Source of the DNA: Miltoncostaea sp963703045
Lineage (GTDB): Bacteria; Actinomycetota; Thermoleophilia; Miltoncostaeales; Miltoncostaeaceae
DNA: 64,000 nt
Reading direction: 5' to 3'
NCBI GenBank assembly: GCA_963703045.1
Contig: OY969782.1
Location: 1,302,001 to 1,366,000 of the forward strand
In this document: piece by piece, positions 18,460 through 27,678 of the stretch
Layout of the letters: every line of letters begins with the position of its first letter
Numbering within the stretch: the first letter of the stretch is position 1
Notes under the pieces: generated by a model
The model's database searches: none
Seen by the model: the letters and a program-made list of their open reading frames with translations, nothing else
Told to the model about the DNA's origin: nothing
Translations under genes and position numbers: made by a program

Positions 18460-18517
18460 CCGCATCCTCCCTGTCTGTTGGTTCTGACCTGCGGCGGGCG
18501 ATTATCAGGAACGGATC

Positions 18518-18536
18518 GAGGCCTCATGAGAGCCTC
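18518..18536. promoter_or_regulatory. Imperfect palindrome upstream of rph
   Basis: GAGGC-CTCATGAG-A-GCCTC lies 59 bp upstream of the rph start, with a palindromic core CTCATGAG. It differs from the published rifampin-associated element as I remember it. It may be a regulator site or chance symmetry. Confidence 0.25.
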
Positions 18537-18633
18537 GCGCGTGGTAGAAAGTAGAAGTGGAGGGAGTGTGTGGCGTCCTCTCCCCTGTCCGTCCGGCAGG
18601 GGACGGAGCAGGCCCCTCCACCCGGCTGGGGGC

Positions 18634-19138
18634 CTACGTGGGCCGTCGCTCAAGCGGCGGCTGCGGGCGCTGGAGCTCGCGAAAGACGTCCTTGACCGCC
18701 TCCATCGTCGCGTCCCGGGCGAAGCACGGGTCGGTCGCGGAAGGCCGCGCCCCGAGGAGTGTCGGCTCGTCAGTTGGGACCGAGTAGGTGCGACGGTGGG
18801 CCGCAACCGCGGACCCGGCCGGGTCCCACGCGACCGCTCGGATCCGCCCGCGGACGCGACCCGAAGGTCCAGCGTGACACCCCCATCGCCCTTGCCACCT
18901 CGGCTGGCCGCACCTCGCCGCGATCGCGCCACGCGCCGAGGGCGAGCTGAGCCACGACGAACCAGCTGACGATGTTCGCGACGCTCCGACCGCTGGGGCC
19001 CGACTCGGCGAGGACGGCGAGAACCGTCTGGCCGACGCCGGCGGAGCGGCGGGCGAAGTCGCCGGGAGCGGGCGAATCGTGTGAGACTCGCCCATCCACT
19101 CGCCCATTCCGGCACCCGGAATGCCGATCTGCAGGCAA
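18634..19138 (-). pseudogene. Decayed helix-turn-helix protein remnant
   Basis: One frame reads VANIVSWFVVAQLALGAW and then AEVARAMGVSRWTF, which looks like a helix-turn-helix. After a shift near 18840 another frame continues RIRAVAWDPAGSAVAAH and later EAVKDVFRELQRPQPP to a stop at 18634. Neither frame alone makes a convincing protein. It could be a real gene with an assembly frameshift or a dead gene. I cannot name the family. Confidence 0.3.
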
Positions 19139-19471
19139 AAGACGCGGCTCCGAGGCGACTCGAAGACGTGTCGGGTTGTGCTCTGACGAGGGGTTCGTTC
19201 CCCCTCTGCCCCCTCACCGAGTTGCGGGTCCCGAGCGACGGGAACGTCAGACGCAGGGGGTCGACCGGGAGTCTGCCGCGAGGTGCGGCGTCATCTGAGC
19301 GGGTGTCCAACCGCCCCAGGTTCGCCGTCCTCGACGTAGAGAGGGCGGCCGCTGTGGCGGTCGGACCGGATGGCCGGACATCGCGGGCGCAGGCCGGGGA
19401 GCTCCCGGCGGCGCCGACGGAGAGGAGGCGGCGACTGCTCCCCCCGCGGCGCCGACGCTCACGCCGGTTGG
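19139..19471. other. Non-coding stretch, nothing recognised
   Basis: No frame on either strand shows a coherent protein. A weak hairpin (GAGGGG at 19188, CCCCTC at 19201) is visible. Together with the remnant on its left, this is the least gene-like kilobase of the window. Confidence 0.5.
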
Positions 19472-20296
19472 TCACTCGCCAGAAGCCCGCCCACGAGACG
19501 GTCCGGCCGTGAACCGCCGGATGATCGCGGCCACCATGGCCGGCTCGTCGTGGAACGCGAAGTGGCCGTGTCCTTCGAGGACCCGCATCTCGGTGTCGGG
19601 GATCGCCGCTGCTGCTCGATGCGCCAGGTCCCTCAGGCCCGCGGGGGTCTCCGAGCCCGTCAGCATCATCGTTCGCGCCGTGACGGCGTCGAATTGGCCG
19701 GGCCGGTAGGACCAGCCCTCCTCTGTCCGGCACTCCCTCGGCAGAGTCGGGGCGGACGCGAGCCGCACCGGCCACAGCGGGCTGGATCTCATCGCCTCGC
19801 GCTCGTCGTCCGTCAGTTCGAGGGCGCCGAACGCGACGAAGATCGCCGCTTCCCGATCGCCCGCGGCCAGCGCCTCTTCGATCGCCTGGATCGAGCCGGG
19901 CGGATAGGCGAGGCCGAGACCCGGCTCGTAGAGGATGAGCTCGCGGATATCGCCCGTCAGCGTGGCCGCGCCCATGGCGCAGCCGGCCCCGTAGGAGTGA
20001 CCCCAGAGCGCGACCGGCCCGCCCGCGCGCTCCGCCGCGGCATCCACGACCGCCGCGACGTCCTCGAACTCCCGCTCGATGGAATATCCGTCGGTGTCGG
20101 CGCTGGCACCGAAACCGCGGCGGTCCATCGCAAAGGTCGTCATGCCGTCCCGCAGCTCGGCCACGAGGGGATCGAGCCGTCTGTGGTCGCACATCGAGCC
20201 GTGCACCAGCACCAGCGGAGGCCCGTCGCCGCCGACCCACACGGCCAGCGACGTGCCATCGCTCGACCGGACGTCGAATCGACTCGCCTCGGTCAT
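19472..20296 (-). CDS. Alpha/beta-fold hydrolase
   Basis: 274 residues with a complete alpha/beta hydrolase core. The oxyanion strand is PPLVLVHGSMCDHRR and the nucleophile elbow GHSYGAGCAMG has the catalytic Ser. The terminal EGHGHFAFHDEP has the catalytic His, and an Asp is expected near LTGSETP. It could be an esterase, epoxide hydrolase or lactonase; the sequence does not decide. ATG 20296 opens a normal-length protein. It stands alone, downstream of the copper ATPase gene's stop and on the same strand. Confidence 0.87.
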   Translation of the reverse strand: MTEASRFDVRSSDGTSLAVWVGGDGPPLVLVHGSMCDHRRLDPLVAELRDGMTTFAMDRRGFGASADTDGYSIEREFEDVAAVVDAAAERAGGPVALWGHSYGAGCAMGAATLTGDIRELILYEPGLGLAYPPGSIQAIEEALAAGDREAAIFVAFGALELTDDEREAMRSSPLWPVRLASAPTLPRECRTEEGWSYRPGQFDAVTARTMMLTGSETPAGLRDLAHRAAAAIPDTEMRVLEGHGHFAFHDEPAMVAAIIRRFTAGPSRGRASGE

Positions 20297-20357
20297 CGGC
20301 CCATTTTTCCTCGCGACCGGAGACCGGGCAAGACCTCGATACGGAGGCGTGCTGCGA

Positions 20358-22774
20358 TCAGGCGCGCGCCTCCGCCGCCACCGCCGGCGTGGGCGCCGGA
20401 GGGGCGCCCGCGTCCGGGTCGGCGACGGACTCCGGGAGGCGCAACCGCTTCAGCGCCAGGGCGTTGAGCGCCACGATGATGCTCGAGCCGGCCATGGTGA
20501 TCGCGGCGATCTCGGGGCGCAGCGTCAGCCCCCAGGGCTCGAAGACGCCGGCCGCGATCGGGAGGGCGAGCGAGTTGTAGCCGATCGCCCAGGCGAGGTT
20601 CTGCCGCATCTTGCGCAGCGTGCCGCGCGCGATGGCGATCGCGGTGGCGACGTCGAGCGGGTCGGAGCGCATGAGGACGATGTCCGCCGTCTCGACGGCG
20701 ACGTCGGTGCCGGTGCCGATGGCGACGCCGACGTCGGCCTGCGCCAGGGCCGGCGCGTCGTTGACCCCGTCGCCCACCATGGCGACCCGCCGGTCGTCGG
20801 ACTGCAGCCCCGCGACGGTCGCGGCCTTCTCGCCCGGCAGGACCTCGGCCAGCACCTCGTCGATGCCGACCTCGCCGGCGACGCGCTCGGCCGTCGCCCG
20901 GTTGTCGCCCGTGAGCATCACCGACGCGCACGCCGAGCTCCCGGAGGGCGGCGACGGCTCCGGCGGCGCTCGGGCGCGCGGCGTCGGCGAGCGCGATCGC
21001 GCCGGCCGGCGAGCCGTCGATGGCGACGAGCACAACGGTGCGCCCCTCGCGCGGCCAGGTCGGCGGCGCGCTGCTCGATCGCGCCCTCCGGGACTCCCTC
21101 CCGGCGCAGCAGCCGGTTGTTGCCCACCGCGACCCGGCGGCCGGCGACGACCGCGAGGGCGCCGTGGCCGGGCACGCTCTCGAAGCGCTCGGCGCGGGGC
21201 GCCTGCAGGCCCCTCTCGCGCGCCTCCGCGACGATCGCCTCCGCGAGGGGGTGCTCGCTCTCGCGCTCGACGCCCGCCACGAGCCGCAGGAGCTCGTCCT
21301 CGGCGAGCCCGTCGACCGTGACGATGCCCGTGACGCCGGGCTCGCCCTTGGTGAGCGTGCCCGTCTTGTCGAAGACGGCCGTGTCGATGCGGGCCGCCCG
21401 CTCGAGCGCGACGGCGTTCTTGACGAGGATCCCCCGCCGGGCGCCCAGGCCCATGCCGACCATGATCGCCATCGGCGTCGCCAGGCCGAGGGCGTCGGGG
21501 CAGGTGATGACGACGACGGTGATGGCGAAGAGCAGGGCCTCCTCGACCGGCCGGCCCACCACGACGTACCAGGCGGCGAACGTCGCGAGGCCGCCGAGGA
21601 GCGCCACGAAGACGAGCCAGAAGGCCGCCCGGTCGGCCAGGCGCTGACCCGGGGCCTTCGAGTTCTGGGCCTCCTGGACCATCGCCACGATCTGGGCGAG
21701 GGCGGTGTCGGCCCCGACCGCGGTCGCCCGGGCGCGCAGGGTGCCGGTGGTGTTGATGGTGGCGCCCACCAGGGCCGAGCCCGGGCCCTTGGCGACCGGG
21801 ACGCTCTCGCCCGTGACGGTCGACTCGTCGACCTCGCTCTCGCCCTCGACGACCTCGGCGTCGACCGGCACCTTGGCCCCGGGCCGGACGAGCAGCAGGT
21901 CGCCGACGACCAGATCGGCCGTCGGCACCTCGACGGGCTCCCCGTCGCGGACGACGAGCGCCGTCGCCGGCGCCAGGTCGAGCAGGGCCCGGATCGCGTC
22001 GTTGGCGCCGCCGCGCGCCCGCATCTCGAGCCAGTGCCCGAGCAGCACGAAGGCCGCCAGCAGGGCCGCCGCCTCGTAGAACACCTCGCCCTCGATCCAG
22101 AACGTGGCGGCGACCGAGTAGACCCAGCCCGTCCCGATCGCCACGGCGACGAGCACCATCATGTCGAGGGTGCCGGCGCGGAGGGCGATCCAGGCCCCGC
22201 GGAAGAAGATCCACGACGAGTAGAGGACGACCGGCAGGCTGAGGAGCAGCTGCAGGACGTCGCGGTCGACCCCCGGGGGGGTACCCAGGTCGATGCCGAG
22301 CACGTCGGTGCCGAGCGGCGACCAGAGCACGATCGGGATCGCGAACAGCAGCGCCACGACGAACCGGTTGCGCATGTCGCGCGCCATGTCGGCCATCGAC
22401 ATGCCGGCGTGGCCTCCGTGGCCGCCCCCGTGCGCCTCGTCGGCGCGGCGCGCCGCGTCGCCGCGACGGACGGCCTCGTGGTCCGTGCCCGCGGCCATGG
22501 GGTCGCAGACGTGACCGGGCACCGAGCGCCCGGAGCAGTGGTATCCGCACTCCTCCACCCAGGCCATGAGGTGCTCGAGCGACGTCCGCGTCGGGTCGTA
22601 GGTGACGGTCGCGGTCTGGGACGGGGGGTTCGCCTCGACGGCGATCACGCCCGGGCGGCGACCGAGCGCGCGCTCCACGACCGCTTTCTCGCTCGCGTAG
22701 TGGAGCCCGCCGACGTGGAGGACGTCGGTGCGCGGCTCCACGGCGGCCGTCGCATCGCTGGTCGGCGTCCGCAT
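20358..22774 (-). CDS. P1B-type heavy-metal ATPase with CPD motif, two frameshifts
   Basis: A membrane pump of about 804 residues, probably for copper or silver. The N-terminal HMA-like domain (LHVGGLHYASEKAVVERAL) lacks the usual CxxC. It is followed by Cys/His-rich CGYHC and GHVCDP and a His tract (HGGGHGGHAGMSM). The transmembrane metal motif is ITCPDALGLATP, i.e. CPD instead of CPC or CPH. The catalytic core has DKTGTLTKG, SEHPLAEAI and GDGVNDAPAL. The last two helices carry GYNSLALP and MAGSS. One extra base in each of 21043-21046 and 20921-20926 splits the frame; removing them restores LVAIDG and SVMLTGDN. It starts 4 bases after csoR, in the same operon. Confidence 0.85.
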
Positions 22775-22778
22775 CGGG

Positions 22779-23093
22779 CTACCTTCGCCCGACCAGGCGT
22801 GCCAACGCGGTCATGAGCTCCGCGCGCATCTGCTCCTGGTTGCCGGGCGCGGCCCCGAGCACGCAGTGGCGCGTGTGCTCGTCCACCAGCGCCAGGGCCA
22901 CCTTGTCGAGCGCGGCCTGGGCCGCGCTGATCTGCTGGACGACGTCGATGCAGTAGCGGTCGTCCTCGACCATCCCGGCGATGCCGCGCACCTGACCCTC
23001 CGCGCGACGCAGCCGCTTGAGGATGCCGTCCTTCGCGCCGCCGGCGACGTAGCCCGGGTCGGCGGCGCCCGAGGTGTTCTGCGAGGTCGTCAT
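22779..23093 (-). CDS. csoR: CsoR-family copper-sensing repressor (copy 1)
   Basis: A 104-residue all-helical repressor of the DUF156 family. The copper ligands Cys-His-Cys are present: Cys in DDRYCID, then His and Cys in DEHTRHCVLG. Copper binding releases such proteins from DNA. Residues 14-80 are almost invariant against the second copy at 27201. It is divergent from copZ across the operators at 23108 and 23143 and precedes the CPD-type ATPase in the same operon, so it should control both directions. Confidence 0.93.
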   Translation of the reverse strand: MTTSQNTSGAADPGYVAGGAKDGILKRLRRAEGQVRGIAGMVEDDRYCIDVVQQISAAQAALDKVALALVDEHTRHCVLGAAPGNQEQMRAELMTALARLVGRR

Positions 23094-23102
23094 GGGCCGA
23101 CC

Positions 23103-23157
23103 TTGACATACTCCACGGGGGTATTCAAGATGACGTCGTCGGTACTCCCCCCGAGTA
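23103..23157. promoter_or_regulatory. copZ promoter with two CsoR-like operators
   Basis: TTGACA (23103-23108) and CAAGAT (23126-23131) are separated by 17 bp and point rightward. The 17-bp near-palindrome ATACTCCACGGGGGTAT (23108-23124) fills the spacer. A second, TACTC-CCCCC-GAGTA (23143-23157), covers the expected start of transcription. The GC-box flanked by TAC/GTA is the form of known CsoR sites. The csoR gene reads leftward from the same region. Confidence 0.7.
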
Positions 23158-23174
23158 GAGAAGGACCATCAAGG

Positions 23175-23381
23175 ATGCAGCACGAGCGGACGTACCAGGT
23201 GGACGGCATGACCTGCGGTCACTGCCGCGCGGCGGTGATCGAGGAGGTCGGCGCGCTCGCCGGCGTCGAGGACGTGCAGGTCGATCTCGCCGAGGGGCGG
23301 ATGGTGGTGCGCGGCGCCGCCCTCGACGACGCCGCGGTCTGCGCCGCGGTGGTCGAGGCCGGGTACGAGGTGCGGCCGTGA
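23175..23381 (+). CDS. copZ: CopZ-type copper chaperone
   Basis: A 68-residue single HMA domain. The copper-binding loop is DGMTCGHC (residues 10-17) and the fold ends with VVEAGYEVRP. It carries Cu(I) in the cytoplasm to the ATPase encoded two genes downstream. ATG 23175 follows a GAAGGA site. GTGA overlap joins it to the next gene. Confidence 0.93.
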   Translation: MQHERTYQVDGMTCGHCRAAVIEEVGALAGVEDVQVDLAEGRMVVRGAALDDAAVCAAVVEAGYEVRP

Positions 23382-24235
23382 GGACGCCGGCCCGCCTGGC
23401 GGCCTTCACGGCCGTGCTCGGGGTGACGTTCGGCGCCGCCGCGCTGGCGGGCGGCGCGCTCGGCCCCCTGCGCGACTCCGGGGACGGACACGGAGGAGGT
23501 CACGGAGTCGACCGCTCCGCGCCGGCGGCGCCCGTCGGCGCAGCCCCGGGGCTCGCGGTCGCCGAGGGCGACCTGCGCCTGGTGACGTCGACCACGGCGC
23601 TGACCCCCGGCGAGACCCGGGAGTGGACGTTCCGCATCGCCGAGCCCGGCGGGGCGACCGTGAGCGACTTCGACCTCGAGCACGAGCGCGAGATGCACCT
23701 GATCGTGGTCCGTCGCGACCTGAGCGGCTATCAGCACCTGCACCCCCGGCGCTCCGCGGACGGCACGTGGAGCGTCGCGCTGCGGCTGCCCGAGGCCGGC
23801 GTCCACCGCGCGTTCGCCGACTTCACGCGCGACGGGCGGTCGTACACGCTCGCCACCGACCTGTTCGCGTCCGGCCCGTTCACGGCGCGGCCGCTCCCGG
23901 CCCCGACCCCGATCGACGAGGCGGGGGACTACCGGGCCGAGCTCTCGGCCGCCGGCGTGGAGCCGGGCGAGAGCGCCGGGATCGCCTACGACCTGAGCCG
24001 CGACGGCCGGCCGCTGACCGGTGTCGAGCCGTACCTGGGCGCCGACGGCCACCTGGTGGCCCTGCGCGAGGGCGATCTGGCCTTCCTCCACGCCCATCCC
24101 GAGGACTCGGACACCCCGAGCCGCATCCGCTTCGCGGCCGAGCTGCCGTCGGCCGGGCGCTACCGTCTGTTCATGCAGTTCCGGCACGACGGTGCCGTGC
24201 GCACCGTCGCGCACACGCTGGAGGTCCTCCCGTGA
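23378..24235 (+). CDS. Secreted copper-cluster protein of unknown function
   Basis: 285 residues. A signal peptide (LAAFTAVLGVTFGAAALAGG) is followed by a His/Gly patch (DGHGGGHG). Two beta-rich repeats follow, around residues 60-160 and 175-280. Both end in a His-rich strand: GYQHLHPRRSADGTWSV and AFLHAHPED. The HLHP/HAHP motifs and location between copZ and copA suggest an extracytoplasmic copper-binding role. I know similar proteins only from copper loci. GTG 23378 overlaps the copZ stop. Confidence 0.72.
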   Translation: MRTPARLAAFTAVLGVTFGAAALAGGALGPLRDSGDGHGGGHGVDRSAPAAPVGAAPGLAVAEGDLRLVTSTTALTPGETREWTFRIAEPGGATVSDFDLEHEREMHLIVVRRDLSGYQHLHPRRSADGTWSVALRLPEAGVHRAFADFTRDGRSYTLATDLFASGPFTARPLPAPTPIDEAGDYRAELSAAGVEPGESAGIAYDLSRDGRPLTGVEPYLGADGHLVALREGDLAFLHAHPEDSDTPSRIRFAAELPSAGRYRLFMQFRHDGAVRTVAHTLEVLP

Positions 24236-26480
24236 GCCACGCCACGCATCCCGGTCCCGAGCGGATCGAGCTGCCGATCACCGGCATGACCTGCGCCTCG
24301 TGCGCGGCGCGCGTGGAGAAGCGGCTCAACCGGCTCGAGGGCGTCGAGGCGAGCGTGAACTACGCCACCGAGACCGCCGCGGTCACGTTCGACCCGGCCG
24401 CCGTCGCGCCCGAGCGCCTGGTCGAGGCCGTCGAGCAGGTGGGCTACGGCGCCCGCCTGCCGGAGGCGCAGGGCGCGGAGGGACCGGACGCCGAGGAGCC
24501 CGACCCGACCGCGCCGCTACGGCGGCGACTGATCGTCTCGGCCGTGCTGTCGCTCCCGGTGCTGCTGATGTCGATGATCCCGGCGCTGCAGTTCGACAAC
24601 TGGCAGTGGCTGGCGCTCCAGCTCGCGACGCCGGTCGTGGTGTGGGGGGCCTGGCCGTTCCACCGGGCCGCATGGACGAACCTGCGGCACGGCGCGGCCA
24701 CGATGGACACCCTCGTCTCGGTCGGCGTGCTGGCCGCGTGGACATGGTCGCTCGTGGCGCTCTTCCTGCTCGACGCGGGCGACCCCGGCATGCGCATGGG
24801 CTTCGACCTCGTGGTCGAGCCCGGCGCGGCCGCGGACCACATCTACCTGGAGGTGGCCGCCGTGGTGACCACCTTCCTCCTCGCGGGCCGCTACTTCGAG
24901 ACGCGCGCCAAGAGGCGCGCCGGCGCCGCCCTGCGGGCACTGCTCGAGCTCGGCGCCAAGGAGGCGTCCGTGCTCGATGCCGGGGGCGCCGAGCGACGCG
25001 TGCCCATCACCGACCTCGCCGTGGGCGACCGCTTCGTGGTGCGCCCGGGCGAGCGGATCGCCACCGACGGGGTCGTCGAGGAGGGATCGTCCGCGGTCGA
25101 CGCCTCACTGCTGACCGGCGAGAGCGTGCCGGTGGAGGTCGACCCGGGCGACGCGGTCGCCGGGGCCACGATCAACGCCGGGGGCCGCCTGGTGGTCCGC
25201 GCGACGCGCGTCGGCGCCGACACCGCGCTGGCGCAGATCGGCCGGCTGGTGACCGAGGCCCAGAGCGGCAAGGCGCCGGTCCAGCGCCTGGCCGACCGCA
25301 TCTCGGCGGTCTTCGTGCCGATCGTCATCGCGCTGGCGGTCGGCACGCTCGGCTTCTGGCTGGCCAACGGGGCCGGGGCGACGTTCGCCTTCACGGCCGC
25401 CGTCGCGGTCCTGATCATCGCCTGCCCGTGCGCGCTCGGCCTGGCCACCCCCACGGCGCTGCTCGTCGGCACCGGCCGGGGCGCCCAGCTCGGGCATCCT
25501 GATCAAGGGCCCCGAGGTGCTCGAGTCGACCCGCCGCGTCGACACCGTCGTGCTCGACAAGACCGGCACGGTGACGAGCGGCGAGATGTCCCTGGTGGAC
25601 GTCGCCCTCGCCGCCGGGGAGGACCGCGCCGAGGTGCTTCGACTCGTCGGCGCGCTCGAGGACGGCTCCGAGCACCCGATCGCCCGTGCCATCGCCCGCG
25701 CGGCACGCGACGAGCTGGGCGCGCTGCCCGCCGTCGAGGGTTTCGCCAACCGCGAGGGGCTCGGCGTCGAGGGCGTGGTCGAGGGCCGCGGCGTCGTCGT
25801 CGGCCGGCCGGCGCTGCTCGCCGACTGGGGCCTCGCCCTGGACGGTGTCCTCGGCGACGCCCTGGACCGGGCGCAGGCCTCCGGGCGCACCGCGGTCGCC
25901 GCCGCCTGGGATGGCGAGGCGCGCGCGTTGCTGATCGTCGTCCGACACGATCAAGCCGACGAGCGCGGAGGCGATCCGGCGCCTGCACGAGCTCGGCCTG
26001 CGGCCGGTGCTGCTGACCGGCGACAACGACGCCACCGCGCGCGCCGTGGCCGCCGAGGTCGGGATCGACGAGGTCATCGCCGAGGTCCTGCCCGCCGAGA
26101 AGGCGGACGTCGTGCGGCGCCTGCAGGATGAGGGGCGGGTGGTCGCGATGGTGGGCGACGGCGTCAACGACGCCCCCGCCCTCGCACAGGCGGACCTCGG
26201 CCTGGCGATCGGCACCGGCACCGACGTGGCCATCGAGGCCTCTGACCTGACCCTCGTCTCGGGTGACCTGCGCTCCGCCGGCGACGCCATCCGGCTCTCG
26301 CGCCGGACGCTCGGCACCATCAAGGGCAACCTCTTCTGGGCCTTCGCCTACAACGTCGCCGCCCTGCCCCTGGCGGCGCTCGGGTACCTCAACCCGCTCG
26401 TCGCCGGCGTCGCCATGGCTCTCTCGAGCGTCTTCGTGGTGTCGAACTCGCTGCGCCTGCGCCGCTTCCGCCGGGCGTAG
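24232..26480 (+). CDS. copA: Cu(I)-exporting P1B-1 ATPase, two frameshifts
   Basis: A copper efflux pump of about 749 residues. One N-terminal HMA domain has GMTCASCA. Six helices lead to the IIACPCALGLATP motif. The actuator is LLTGESVPVE and the catalytic parts are DKTGTVTSG, SEHPIARAI and GDGVNDAPAL. The last helices have AYNVAALP and MALSS, which define Cu(I)-type P1B-1 pumps. An extra base near 25492-25496 (in QLGILIKGPEV) and another near 25941-25944 (in VVDTIKPTS) break the frame. GTG 24232 overlaps the previous stop. It is the last gene of copZ-secreted protein-copA and convergent with the fragment beyond. Confidence 0.9.
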
Positions 26481-26529
26481 CCGTCCACCCCGCAGGGGCT
26501 CGTCGGTCCGCAGGCGCGCACGGGGCGGC

Positions 26530-26915
26530 GGCACCGCGACCGCCGATAGGGCGAGGTCGTCGAAGGCGGCGATCTGCTCGTCGCTGAGGGCGCCGGCCGT
26601 CGAGTCCCACGCGCAGAGGGTGCCGACGACCTCGCCGCCGCCCACCATGCGCAGGGGCGTGGAGACGTACGTGCGCGCGCCTGGCTCGTCGCCCCTGCGC
26701 CAACGACGAGAGGCCGAACTCCTCTCGGCGCGGGCGTCGTCCGACACGATCCTCTCGCCCGTCTCGACCACCATCCGGCACATCGCGTCCTTGCGCGGGT
26801 GGCGGGCGACCAGCGCATCGTGACCCGCGATGCGGTGCTGCACCCGCTCATCGAGGATGTGGACGTCCGCGTGGGGACATCCCGTGATCGCCGAGGAGGG
26901 CGTGACCTCCGCCAC
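26530..26915 (-). pseudogene. GAF-domain protein fragment
   Basis: From about 26915 the minus strand reads HADVHILDERVQHRIAG, CRMVVETGERIVSDD, TYVSTPLRMVGGGEVVGTL and LSDEQIAAFDDLA, the pattern of an actinobacterial GAF sensor domain. Between DDARAE and GDEPGAR two compensating shifts (about 26690-26715) hide EFGLSSLAQG in another frame. No stop occurs before copA antisense, and no clear start is present. It looks like a remnant of a light, redox or diguanylate-type sensor. Confidence 0.5.
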
Positions 26916-27200
26916 GGCGTGCGGGAGACGCGCTCGGTCGTGCCGACCCGCGAACGGCGCGGGGCTAGTGCCCTCCGCCGAGCGTCACCAACGAGGCGCC
27001 GACGCGGAGGATGCCCGTCGCGATCGTGGCCGGCACCCGCGTCGAGCGGACGGACACCCCGACCGCAGAGAGCGCATCCAGCCGCTCGGAGAGCCACATC
27101 CGGTCGCTCGCCCGTTGGCATGCCCGACGCCGACGGCGACGATCGCGAGGCCTCCGACCCGGTCATGGACGGCGAGCGGGGGGGACGCGCGCCCACGGGA
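26916..27200. other. Intergenic, possible gene remnant
   Basis: On the minus strand a short open stretch reads RLDALSAVGVSVRSTRVPAT and then IATGILRVGASLVTLGGGH before a stop at 26965. It has a coherent hydrophobic pattern but no recognisable family or start. It may be the end of a decayed gene. Confidence 0.25.
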
Positions 27201-27515
27201 CTACCTCCTGCCGACCAGACGACCGATCGCCGTCATCAGCTCGGCGTGCATCTGCTCCTGCTGCTCGGGCGCCGCCCCGAGGACGCAGTGGCGGGTGTGC
27301 TCGTCGACCAGCGCCAGGGCGACCTTGTCGAGCGCCGCCTGCGCCGCGCTGATCTGCTGGAGCACGTCGATGCAGTAGCGGTCGTCCTCGACCATGCCCG
27401 CGATGCCGCGCACCTGCCCCTCCGCGCGCCGCAGTCTCTTCAGGATCGCGTCCTTCTCGCCGCCCGCGACGTAGCCCGGATCGGCGGTGCCCGAGGTGCT
27501 GCCTGGAATCGTCAT
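27201..27515 (-). CDS. csoR: CsoR-family copper-sensing repressor (copy 2)
   Basis: 104 residues, identical by eye to copy 1 at 91 of 104 positions. It has the same Cys-His-Cys copper site (DDRYCID, DEHTRHCVLG). Differences cluster at the N-terminus and in the last 20 residues. It stands alone on the minus strand with its own CsoR-like box upstream (27532-27548). It probably binds the same operators as copy 1; the duplication is recent in appearance. Confidence 0.92.
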   Translation of the reverse strand: MTIPGSTSGTADPGYVAGGEKDAILKRLRRAEGQVRGIAGMVEDDRYCIDVLQQISAAQAALDKVALALVDEHTRHCVLGAAPEQQEQMHAELMTAIGRLVGRR

Positions 27516-27531
27516 GAGCGTGACTCTTCCG

Positions 27532-27548
27532 TAACCCAGGGGGAGTAT
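27532..27548. promoter_or_regulatory. CsoR-like operator upstream of copy 2
   Basis: The minus strand reads ATACTCCCCCTGGGTTA, which aligns with ATACTCCACGGGGGTAT in front of copZ. It starts 17 bp before the csoR copy-2 start codon, so autorepression is likely. Confidence 0.55.
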
Positions 27549-27678
27549 TCAAGCCCCAGGTCGTCACACCCGGCCGGTGGAGCGACCACGGGCCTCGCCG
27601 CCGGGGCGGGCCCGCTCTCATCGAACTCTCACCGACCGCCCGGCATGCTCGGCGCGTCATCTGTCGGGGAGGGGCTCC

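Noticed and set aside
18460..18560. Rifampin-associated element upstream of rph
   Set aside because: The palindrome at 18518 does not look like the published element; no other match was seen.
15358..20300. Integrative element with att sites at tRNA-Ser(CGA)
   Set aside because: I found no integrase gene and no second copy of the tRNA 3' end, so only a possible old island is claimed.
20358..26480. Programmed frameshifting in both copper ATPases
   Set aside because: Four +1 shifts at unrelated sequences, without a shared slippery site, fit insertion errors better than recoding.
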